DNA of 64,000 nucleotides from Escarpia spicata (Eukaryota; Annelida; Polychaeta; Sabellida; Siboglinidae). The stretch spans positions 65,274,921 to 65,338,920 of the forward strand of contig OZ023210.1 of the NCBI GenBank assembly GCA_963995525.1, read 5' to 3'. Below, piece by piece: positions 21,990-64,000 of this stretch. Within the stretch, counting starts at the first letter, position 1. Each line of letters opens with the position of its first letter. The notes beneath the pieces were generated by a model that was not told the DNA's origin, did not search any database, and was given only the letters and a program-made list of their open reading frames with translations. A program made the translations under genes and the position numbers.

Positions 21990-24680
21990 GATATAAATGT
22001 GTTTGTTTAAATGTAAGGAGGACAGTAAACAAAAGAAATGAACTAAACATTATGGTAGAAGATATTGACCCTCACATAATAGGTATAACCGAATCATGGA
22101 CCACCACTGATATATCAGATGCTGAATTGGGACTGACAGGATATGTAATGTTTAGGAAACATAGAATAGGACGAAGGGGAGGTGGAATTATTTGATTGAT
22201 TAAAGAATCTATCCAGGCTTACGGAATAAAATTAGAAAGAGAAGCAGATTGCGAAGAAATGATTTTTTGTAACATAAGTTACAGGAAATTAAACGTTAAC
22301 GGTTGGGTTAATTTATCCAAGTCCAAACATAGACATAGAAGAGAATAAAAATTTACAAAACGCTACAAAGGCAGTGAGTAATCGGGATTGTATTATCATG
22401 GGGGATTTTAGCAATGGACATATACAATGGAAATCTCTACAGAATACAGGGAGTGAGGACCACAAATGTTGTGTTTTAGTACTAGCTAGTTTGTTTTCTC
22501 CACATGTGCTAGAACCAATCCCGGGAGAAAATGTGTTAGACATAGTTTTGCCATCATAGAATGAATTAGTTGACAATGTCAAGATATGTCAGCCACTTGG
22601 GAGTAATGATCACAACCAGATACATTTTACTATCAAACTAAACTAAAAAAAGGAATAGTAAAAAGCAGTACAGGAGACATTTCTACAAATGAAGATATAT
22701 GGACATGAGGAAATATTTAACAAAGATAGACTGGAATAACACACTTAAGAATAAGACAGCAACAGAATGCTGGTATCTCTTAAGGGGTGAAATTGAGTGC
22801 ATTGTAGATAAATTTGTTCCCTTGAAAAAACAAGGGATACGGAAACATTTATCTAAAGTAGCCATTACAAAAATTAAGTACAAACAAATGATGTAGAAGT
22901 GATATAGACGCACTGGAAATGATGAAGACTGCTTTTATAAAGAAGCTACAACTGAAATTAGGAATTCAAAGAGAAGCTATGAACAAACATATGCTTGTAA
23001 TATAAAAAAATGACAGCAAGAGTTTTTATGCATATGTTCTGAGAAAACAGAAAGTTCAGGATAAGGTCGGTTCTCTAGAAGTTATTGCTGGAAATATAAT
23101 ACCAGAGGAATTCTTAATGGTAGGAAGACCAGAATGAGTACATTAGTTCGGTGTTTTCCAGGGAAGATATTATTTCTATGCCAGTACCAGGTGCTAAGTT
23201 CAAAGTGGCGGAATGAGACTATTTAGGACAGTTAATTGTAACCCCAGAAATGGTAGCTAAGAAAATAAGGGCTATGAAGAGTAATAAACCACTTGGAGTG
23301 GATAGGATTCCATCCAAACTACTAAAGGAAATTGTAGAACAAATGAGCATACTGCTTGTAACAGTTTTCAGCTTGTCATTAAACGAGGCAGTGGTTCGTT
23401 TAGAATGGAAAGAAGCAAAGATTATACTGTTATTTAAAAAGGGTTCGAGAAACAAGTCAGAGAATTACAGACCAGTAATTTAACATCGGTGATTGGCAAA
23501 TTATTGGATTTTCATGTTAAACATAACTTGATAAACCCATCGCAACATGGGTTTCTAAAAGCGAGGTCATGCTTAACAAATATGTTATGTTTTTTGGAAG
23601 TCATCTCTAAGTGGATAGACGAGGAGTCAGCAGTAGATATTATCCATTTAGATTTTCAGAAAGCTTTTGACAAAGTGCCGCATCAAAGAATACTGCTTAA
23701 ACTAAAAGCCCAAGGCATAGGGGATGGTATAATTAACTGGATAGAAATTGGCTGTTTGGCAGAAGACAACGGGGTGGTACTTGATGGGGAGGCTTCAAAT
23801 TGGAAATCGGTTTTGAGTGGTGTGACACAGGGACCAGTACTGGGACCTATAATATTCTTAATATATATCAACAATTTGGACGATGATATACCAAGTAAGA
23901 TGTTTAAATTTGCGGATGATACAAAAGTGTTTAGAAGGATTAAACGTGACGGAGATAAACACCATTTACAAGACGATGATCAAATAGTTTGAAAAATGTC
24001 AGACGTTGTTCAATTTTAGGAAATATATATCCCTCTACACAGGACATGGAAACCAAGATGTACAGTATACAATGGGGGATACTGTACTAAGTACTACTGT
24101 AAAAGAAAAGGACTTAGGTTTAACAATTAGTGCTGATATGATGGTTTCAGAGCAGTGCGGAATTGTAGCTTTAAAGGGATATCAAATTCTTGGATTCATT
24201 AGGCGAAATATAAAGAATAAGGAAAATGAACCAATACTACCGCTGTAGTTAGGCCTCATTTAGAACATTGTACACAAGCGTGGAGGCCACATCGCAAGAA
24301 ATACATAGATATGCAAGAAAAAGTACAGAGGAGAGCGACTAAAATGGTACCAAAACTTAAAGTTCTTAGTTACGAAATACGTATAAAAGAATGTGGTTTG
24401 ACAACACCAGAGACCAGGAAATTGAGAGGCGATCAGACAGAAGTTTTTAGAATATTAAATGGTTATGCAAATATTGATAAAAATATTTTTTTATTTAAGG
24501 ACTAGGGGACATGAAGTTACATTAGTAAATGAGCAATGTAGATTAGATATAAGAAAGTTCTCATTTTCTCAAAGGACAGTAAATGATTGAAAGAGATTGA
24601 CTGCTGATTGTGTGGGTGCCAGTAGCGTCAATATGTTTTAAAATAAAATTTACACCTACCTCAGAAAGGCAGGATACATG
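21990..24680 (+). pseudogene. CR1 ORF2 remnant: endonuclease and reverse transcriptase
   Basis: Endonuclease motifs are I-I-G-I-T-E-S-W near 22077 and M-G-D-F-S-N-G near 22400. RT motifs are N-L-I-N-P-S-Q-H-G-F near 23530, I-H-L-D-F-Q-K-A-F-D-K near 23645, a V-T-Q-G-P-V-L-G-P variant of the usual P-Q-G-S block near 23823, and an intact F-A-D-D-T near 23910. A C-terminal H-C-T-Q-A-W-R-P region follows near 24265. Frameshifts lie near 22195, 23480 and 23990. Confidence 0.85.
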
Positions 24681-25020
24681 TAGATAAAGAGGGTTGAACT
24701 TTAAATAAACCAAAAGGCTTTCTTGTCCACCTGCCAGTTAATGATTTGTGTGGTAGTCTTGTTAAATCTTGTTAAGTCCTTCCAGACATAGACGCACTAA
24801 TCACGTCAATGACTATGTAGAATTTTGTTTACATCGAATGTACAAACTTTACGAATAGTCACTTTCCGTGCAAATCATGTTGATTGTAGTAGACAGACGC
24901 TGACATTGACAGGCCGGTCGGTCGCCCCAAACTAATCCCGCTATTGACGTTAATGACGGTGTAGAATTCTGTTTACATCGAAATGTAGTTGTACCTGTCT
25001 CTATCTCGCTCACGTGCAAG

Positions 25021-25242
<222 letters not shown>

Positions 25243-25414
25243 CCGTCTTTTTTATTTCTGCATCTCTGTACCTCTGCCTCTCTTTCTGTCTCTTTGACAC
25301 TGTTCGGCCATCAAACAAGGGAACCCTAGAGGGCTATACAGCGAAGACTGAGAAGACTGGCGAAGCTGGCACAGACCTACAGTGGAAATAACACCCATTT
25401 GACTGTCCCCTTCA

Positions 25415-26032
25415 TGGGATGAGTGAGTGAGTGAATGAATGTGTGAATGAGTGTGTGAGTGAGTTAGTCAGTGAATGAGTGAGTGAGTGAGTGAGTGAAT
25501 GGGTGAGTGGGGGTGAGTGGGGGTGAGTGAGTGAGTGAGTGAGTGAGTGAGTGAGTGAGTGAATTAGTGAGTGAATGAGTGATTGAATGAGTGTGTGAGT
25601 GAGTCAGTGAATGAGTGAGTGAGTGAGTGGGTGGATGAATGAATGAGAGAGTGAGTGAGGGGGTGGATGAATGAATGAATGAGTGATTGAGTGAGTGAGT
25701 GAGTGAGTGAGTGAGTGAGTGAGTGAGCGAGTGAATGAGTCAGTGATTGTGTGAGTGAGTGAGTGAGTGAGTGAGTGAGTGAGTGAGTGAGTGAGTGAGC
25801 GAGTGAGCGAGTAAGTGAATGAGTGAGTGAGTGAGTGAATGATGAGTGGGGGTGGGGACGTGAATGAGTGATTGAGTGATTGAGTGAGTGAGTGAGTAAG
25901 TGAGTGAGTGAGTGAGTGAATGAGTGGGTGGGTGGGCGAGTGAGTGATTGAGTGAGTGAGTGAGTGAATGCGAGAGTGAGTGAGTGAGTGAATGAGTCAG
26001 TCAGTCAGTCAGTTATTGAGTGAGTGAGTAAG
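25415..26032. repeat. (GAGT)n tetranucleotide satellite
   Basis: About 600 bases of GTGA/GAGT with GAAT, GATT and GGGT variants and patches of CAGT. It lies about 1 kb upstream of the gene 2 start. Confidence 0.95.
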
Positions 26033-26039
26033 ACACAAA

Positions 26040-27050
26040 GCACGCAGACACATTTTATTTCGGGTTTAATTATATTTCCCACGGTATCATAATCCTTCTT
26101 TTTGACAAAGTACAGCAGTAACAACGTTTTGGAGATATTCTATAAGCATTCACTTTATAAAGAATATTGCAAGTAATACCATGATGTGTTCTGAAAATAA
26201 TATTATTCTCAAATGTTTGATCTATGGATAGGAACAACAGAAACATTTTGGTCAAGTGTATTATATATAATTATGTTATAAACTTTTGAAAATGACGCTG
26301 TGGTCATTGTTTTTGGTCCATAAATCTTCAATTATACCACGAATACATAGACAATCATACACATTCAAACTCGTAACATTATATGTACTCATAAAAGTAA
26401 TAATTCTGAAACAAAATACGTTTCAGAGCGTTTCAAAGTGCGAAGGCATCCTATTTTTTGCATTACTACATATTTTGAAATTCTAGCCCAAATACTTTAT
26501 TGTTGCTATATAACCGTAAACATTAATATTTTTCACATGATAGGTTTTTTGTATAAAAATATGGTATTGTTTATTACATCAATACCTTACTTGACAATTA
26601 AACGCATATATTTTATTACAAAACCACGTGTAATATAATAAGACAATAATTGGCACATGGCAAACTTGCTAGTGTAAATCATAGCATACACTTGATTTTG
26701 GACATAGTTATTAGTTGTATATCATACCATTGTGTGTTTGTGAAGTGCGTGCCATTTAAGTACCGGGCGTAGTCTGTCCACTGACCTTCAATGAAGATAT
26801 ACATGTGTATAATTATCGTGGTACCTTGGTCCATTTCCAAAAATAGCTGAACAGACGTGTTGTATGTGACGATGTTTCAGTTCTCAACGACAGATCGTGT
26901 TTATTTATTGAAACAACCATGTAGATTACTTTCCAACTCTTAGCGTCTGTGTGTGAATTGCCCGAACTAGCGTCATCTACACAATGCATGCTGGCTCCAC
27001 TTTGTTGTCTAGACTTAGGTGAACAAGTGCCACGGTAGGTTGGCAGCTCA
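26040..27050. other. Upstream region of gene 2, no gene seen
   Basis: AT-rich, without open frames or repeats I recognise. It would hold the gene 2 promoter and any enhancers; only a TATA-like element near its right end stands out. Confidence 0.5.
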
Positions 27051-27056
27051 ACTTGC

Positions 27057-27064
27057 TTATAAGG
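27057..27064 (+). promoter_or_regulatory. Candidate TATA box of gene 2
   Basis: TTATAAGG lies 53-60 bases before the ATG at 27117. A start about 30 bp downstream (near 27090) would leave a short 5' UTR. Single-motif evidence only. Confidence 0.4.
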
Positions 27065-27116
27065 GCGAGAGCCATCAGGTCAAGGTGCCAGTGGGTGAGT
27101 GCAGCACTTGCACAAT

Positions 27117-59642
<32,526 letters not shown>

Positions 59643-60476
59643 TGCACGTGCGTGCGTGCGTGCATGCATGCATACATGCGTGTGTGTATGTGTGGGTCAG
59701 CACTAAGCTGACAGTTCCAGTGACCATGTTTCCTTTTTTGGTGAAATATAACATCTACTTATAATTGAGCTTGCTTATGTGGGTAGGTTAATGTCTTCCC
59801 CTTAGATGGCTTGAACCTTGTGCGCCAAAATTTCAGGGATTAGTCTATGACTCCTAGAACGGGACATAAGACATAGATCTTTTCAAAATACCCCATACAT
59901 ATCAAGATTCTCACCATCTATGGAGTAAATCAGTTGTTCGGAATGTAAAACGTAATGTGCACGAAATATGTAAAACGTACGTAACCTAACAATTGCATGA
60001 ACCACATGCTCATGGCAATAAATACTTCGGGAAAATGGTCCCTGCATCATAGACTTGACAACATGTAGTAGACACTGATGTTTATGTCTACCCTCATGCC
60101 ATAAACAGTACTATATCTACCCAGGCTTGTCATCAGGTGATGGCCAATTTTGCTACTATGTTGTATAAGAGCTTAATTACAAAACCTGAAGATTGAGGCA
60201 TACATGTACATGTAAAGTTTCAAATCCAAATCTGTATGTGATGTACAGTTAACCTGCAATTTAAGGTAAATACATAGCAGGTGACACATTCAATACAAAA
60301 TGTTCATGTATGGCATGCCATCATGTGTAAATACAACACCAGCAAAGGTGGGAGAATGGCTGACAGTAGGTGCTTCTGTGATGAACATAACACATGGACC
60401 ATCCCATCCACAACACAGACTGTATGTAGACAGAACTGGTTCAAAGGAAGGCTGCATATTTATGTAATATATCTGC
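59643..60476 (+). other. Gene 2 3' UTR and downstream region
   Basis: A (GCGT)n/(GCAT)n tract directly after the stop, then AT-rich sequence. An AATAAA at about 60019 (GGCAATAAATACTT) is a possible poly(A) signal. No gene recognised. Confidence 0.45.
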
Positions 60477-61464
60477 TCAGTCTTGCCAACTCACCTCATC
60501 TATCCCGTAATCACGTGTGGTCACTGGAGCACCTCTGACGATAATCGCACAATCTGTCTCCGCCTCTGTCGGTCTGTTGCTGCCATTTGTGTCTCGTAGA
60601 AGTCGAGGCCTGTCCATTCTTTGATGTTTTCTTGCCAATTCTTTCTCTGCCTGCCTCTTCCTCCTCACTGTGGAGATCGTAGTAGATCGTGTCGCATGTC
60701 CATACCATCTCAGTTTGGGTGTTCTCTGACTGTAAACAGGATATCTTCATGTTGTCCGATGTTTCGAGTGATTATATTTCTCATTTCCTTGTTTGTGACA
60801 TGGTCTGTGTATGGGATGTGCAAGATTTTTTTGTAACATCAAATTTCCATTGTATTGTATTCTTCTTTTTAGTCCTGCTGTCAGGGACCATGTGTCAGAC
60901 GCGTACATAAAGATTGATATTAAAAGTGCACGCATTAGTCTTATGTTACTTTTTAGGGTGATGTTGTTGTTTTTTCACATTGGTTTTAGTCTTGCCGGTG
61001 CAGCAGTGGTCTGTGCAATTCTTGAAAGAACTTCTGGTTTTGACCCCTCTTCCGATAGCGTTGCACTGAGGTATTCTAGGTTTCTAACGGTTTCTAGTTC
61101 TTTCCCATTGACCTGTATTTGAGTTGTTAGTCATGACCTTTGTTTTCTCTGCATTTATATCCATCCCATAGTCTGCAGAGGTTTTGTCCAGGCGATTCAC
61201 TGGGCTGGCCAGTTCTTGATCCTCTCCTGGCACCAATGTCATCAGCAAATTGCAGGTTTGTGATCGTTCTTCCTCCAGTGCTGACTCTACTTATATGACC
61301 TTCAAGTGCATCTGCAATGATGCGTTCAAGGAAGATGTTGAAGTATTGGGGGAGAGGGCAGCCTTGCCGGACTCTGACTGTGGTATGGAACCATTCCCCT
61401 GTGTTGATGTTAAGAAGAATTGCACTGCTGGCCTTCTCATACAGTTGTTTGATGACATGTATAA

Positions 61465-61560
61465 GATTTAACAAGATTGCCACCCAGAGAATTATTTCTA
61501 GATGGCAGATGGACAAGGAATTAAGCCCTTTGGCTTATCGAGAGTCCAACCCTTTTTAAG
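61465..61560 (-). mobile_element. CR1 3'-end fragment
   Basis: TTTAACAAGATTGCCACCCA to GAGAGTCCAACCCTTTTTA is the complement of the CR1 3' UTR as seen at 36440-36520 and 57215-57300. Nested in the RTE-like element just upstream of its V-I-K-Q-L-Y block. Confidence 0.82.
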
Positions 61561-61997
61561 ATTGTGGCCGATGTTGCATTTCTTCATGGTAGTCCACAGA
61601 GATGCATGTCATACTCTAGCAAGGCCTTCTTAATATCAATTAAAACATGGTAAATGTATTGTTGGTGTTATTGATATGTTTTGCATAAAATTCAAAGATT
61701 GAAAATCTGTTCAGTTGTACTTCTACCTGCCCGCCAGCTTGTTCCTCTGTTCAGTTGTTCTTTTCCCTGCCCGGAAGCCAGCTTGTTCCTCTGGTGTTTT
61801 CTGCTAATGGCTTTAGTCTGTTTATAATAACTTCCAGCATTACTTTACTTGGATGGCTGATAAGGCTGATGGTACGGTGGTTTTGGCACAGTTGTAGGTT
61901 ACCCTTTTTGGGTAGTGTGATAATAAGTGACTATGTCCATGTTGTGGGCCACTCTCCTAACTTCCAAACTTTGTTGCATATTATTATGAGTGCATCT

Positions 61998-62618
61998 ACC
62001 ATGGCATCTCCTCCAGCTTGTATTAACTCGGATAGAATGTTGTCTTGGCATCTCCTCCAGCTTGTATTAACTTGGATGGAATGTTGTCTGGGCATCTCCT
62101 CCAGCTTGTATTAACTCTGATGGAATGTTGTCTTGGCATCTCCTCCAGCTTGTATTAACTCGGATAGAATGTTGTCTTGGCATCTCCTCCAGCTTGTATT
62201 AACTCAGATAGAATGTTGTCTTGGCATCTCCTCCAGCTTGTATTAACTTGGATGGAATGTTGTCTTGGCATCTCCTCCAGCTTGTATTAACTTGGATAGA
62301 ATGTTGTCTTGGCATCTCCTCCAGCTTGTATTAACTTGGATAGAATGTTGTCTTGGCATCTCCTCCAGCTTGTATTAACTCGGATAGAATGTTGTCTTGG
62401 CATCTCCTCCAGCTTGTATTAACTTGGATGGAATGTTGTCTTGGCATCTCCTCCAGCTTGTATTAACACTGATGGAATGTTGTCTTGGCATCTCCTCCAG
62501 CTTGTATTAACTCTGATGGAATGTTGTCTTGGCATCTCCTCCAGCTTGTATTAACTCTGATGGAATGTTGTCTTGGCATCTCCTCCAGCTTGTATTAACT
62601 CTGATGGAATGTTGTCTC
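61998..62618. repeat. 44-bp minisatellite, 14 copies, derived from RT coding sequence
   Basis: Units GGCATCTCCTCCAGCTTGTA plus TTAACTCGGATAGAATGTTGTCTT. Read on the reverse strand, each unit encodes D-N-I-[LP]-S-E-L-I-Q-A-G-G-D-A, exactly the RT finger segment of the host element. 44 is not a multiple of three, so the array scrambles the frame. Confidence 0.95.
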
Positions 62619-62954
62619 CTCCTTTTCCTCTCTTTACAGATTTGATTGCTGCATCTGTTTCATCTCGTAGTATTGGAAAGTCATCATCTTCGTTTATCTG
62701 AAGGCAATTTAGAATGTTTGGATTTCCATTTGACTGGTGGTTGTAAAGTTCGGAGCAGTATTCTGTCCATCTATTAATAATGTCCTTTTCTTCCATACGC
62801 AGTATCCCAGCTTTGTCCTGTGTGCTGGTGGCTTTTGTTTGTTTTTTCTGTGTGAGGTCTTTAACAATCTGGACTTCCCTTTTGCTGTTGTTCTTGTTGA
62901 TGTTATCTTCTATTTCATTGCATTGCTCTTTGATCCAGTTTTCTTTGGCTCTCT

Positions 62955-64000
62955 TCATCCCTCTCTTTATTGCATTGTTAATCTCTCTCTAGTTAGCAGC
63001 ACCTTCTGTGGTGCTCTTGTCTTTCTTCAGTCATCTCCGTTTATTGTATTGTTAATCTCTCTCTCTAGTTAGCAGCTCCTTCTGTGGTGCTCATGTCTTT
63101 CTTCAGTCGTCTCCATTTATTGCATTGTTAATCTCTCTCTACTTAGCAGCAACTTCTGTGGTGCTCTTGTCTTTCTTCAGTCATCTCCGTTGATTGCATT
63201 GTTAATCTCTCTCTATTTAGCAGCACCTTCTGTGGTGCTCTTGTCTTTCTTCAGTCATCTCCGTTTATTGCATTGTTAATCTCTCTCTACTTAGCAGCAC
63301 CTTCTGTGGTGCTCTTGTCTTTCTTCTGTCATCTCCGTTTATTGTATTGTTAATCTCTCTCTCTAGTTAGCAGCACCTTCTGTGGTGCTCATTTCTTTCT
63401 TCAGTCATCTCCTTTTATTGTATTGTTAATCTCTCTCTCTAGTTAGCAGCACCTTCTGTGGTGCTCATGTCTTTCTTCAGTCATCTCCGTTTATTGCATT
63501 GTTAATCTCTCTCTACTTAGCAGCACCTTCTGTGGTGCTCTTGTCTTTCTTCAGTCATCTCTGTTTATTGTATTGTTAATCTCTCTCTCTAGTTAGCAGC
63601 ACCTTCTGTGGTGCTCATGTCTTTCTTCAGTCATCTCCGTTTATTGCATTGTTAATCTCTCTCTCTAGTTAGCAGCTCCTTCTGTGGTGCTCATGTCTTT
63701 CTTCAGTCGTCTCCGTTTATTGTATTGTTAATCTCTCTCTCTAGTTAGCAGCACCTTCTGTGGTGCTCTTGTCTTTCTTCAGTCGTCTCCGTTTATTGCA
63801 TTGTTAATCTCTCTCTCTAGTTAGCAGCTCCTTCTGTGGTGCCCATGTCTTTCTTCAGTCGTCTCCGTTTATTGTATTGTTAATCTCTCTCTCTAGTTAG
63901 CAGCACCTTCTGTGGTGCTCTTGTCTTTCTTCAGTCATCTCCGTTTATTGTATTGTTAATCTCTCTCTCTAGTTAGCAGCTCCTTCTGTGGTGCTCATGT
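62955..64000. repeat. About 76-bp minisatellite, at least 14 copies, running off the window
   Basis: Units of TTATTGTATTGTTAATCTCT, CTCTCTAGTTAGCAGCACCT, TCTGTGGTGCTCATGTCTTT and CTTCAGTCATCTCCGT, with AGCACC/AGCTCC and CATG/CTTG variants alternating. On the reverse strand it decodes to R-R-L-K-K-D-M-S-T-T-E-G-A-A-N, the pre-finger region of the same RTE-like element. Confidence 0.93.

Larger units (their letters stand above)
20690..24790 (+). mobile_element. CR1-type LINE, longest copy, ORF1 with SGNH-esterase remnant
   Basis: Nearly full-length in layout: 5' part at about 20690, ORF1 remnant (20716-21880), endonuclease (21990-22560), RT (23220-24000), C-terminal domain (24000-24640) and a TTGTTAAATCTTGTTAAG 3' end near 24770. 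All ORFs carry stops or frameshifts. It serves as the reference for the shorter copies at 3.2, 5.4, 34.1, 34.4, 49.7, 55.3 and 61.5 kb. Confidence 0.85.
60477..62992 (-). mobile_element. RTE-like LINE, dead, hosting two minisatellites
   Basis: Reverse strand. Linker/finger region at 62958-62551 (K-R-A-K-E-N-W-I-K-E-Q-C, F-P-I-L-R-D-E-T-D-A-A-I, D-N-I-P-S-E-L-I-Q-A-G-G). Palm at 61490-61127 (V-I-K-Q-L-Y-E-K-A-S-S-A, V-R-Q-G-C-P-L, G-G-R-T-I-T-N-L-Q-F-A-D-D-I). C-terminus at 60935-60747 (I-F-M-Y-A-S-D-T-W-S-L-T-A-G-L). A CR1 tail is inserted at 61465-61560, and RT blocks between 61560 and 61990 are badly decayed. Same family as 14473-14812. Confidence 0.83.

Noticed and set aside
61998..64000. 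CRISPR-like arrays
   Set aside because: Units are contiguous tandem repeats with no unique spacers, and the context is a eukaryotic LINE.

Overview
The window looks like animal (metazoan) nuclear DNA from an invertebrate, probably a marine lophotrochozoan or a cephalochordate-like animal. I cannot place it more precisely. The evidence is GT-AG introns of up to several kilobases, long CA/TA/GA microsatellites, CR1, L2-like and RTE-like non-LTR retrotransposons, hAT DNA transposons, and tRNA-derived SINEs with a Deu-like body. There are no operons and I found no rRNA or functional tRNA genes.

Host genes. I can support two tandem paralogues on the + strand. Both encode a secreted protein built from DUF4874 (N-terminal, TIM-barrel-like) followed by DUF4832 (C-terminal, beta-rich). 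Gene 1 is represented only by its 3' half: exons at 301-454, 1663-1787, 2019-2136 and 2670-2789, then a terminal exon present in two copies (9538-9705 and 12535-12699), each with its own conserved poly(A) region. Gene 2 appears complete from signal peptide to stop: 13 exons from 27117 to 59642, about 521 residues spread over 32.5 kb. Paired exons of the two genes have identical lengths (154, 125, 118 and 120 nt) and identical phases. Gene 2 has one defect: a single extra G in a five-G run at 41045-41049 breaks the frame. With one G fewer, the join reads through a conserved G-x-W-G-E-W motif. This is either an assembly error or a null allele.

Region by region. 1-2.8 kb: gene 1 exons and CA/TG repeats. 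3.2-9.4 kb: two tail-to-tail CR1 copies, the second split by an L2-like element. 9.4-13.9 kb: two copies of the gene 1 terminal exon plus 3' UTR, a LINE remnant and a fold-back element. 14-25 kb: SINE, several dead LINEs, and a long CR1 with an SGNH-esterase ORF1 remnant. 25-26 kb: microsatellites. 27-59.6 kb: gene 2, whose introns hold a hAT element with ACCATT-rich ends, CR1 copies, a 1.1-kb polypurine tract, an RT with an in-frame deletion of its active site, two hairpins, a SINE, a 3.9-kb element with long inverted repeats and an unassigned protein family, an intact L2-type RT ORF, and a second hAT with a perfect 8-bp target duplication. 60.5-64 kb: a dead RTE-like element from which two separate minisatellites (44 bp and about 76 bp) have grown.

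Most unusual point: exon 12 of gene 2 (57575-57694) is flanked on both sides by minisatellites made from its own splice junctions. A 16-bp array with three extra copies of the acceptor and exon start lies upstream, and a 35-bp array repeating the exon end and donor lies downstream. Together with the doubled terminal exon of gene 1, the 3' part of this gene family has repeatedly been copied at exon edges.
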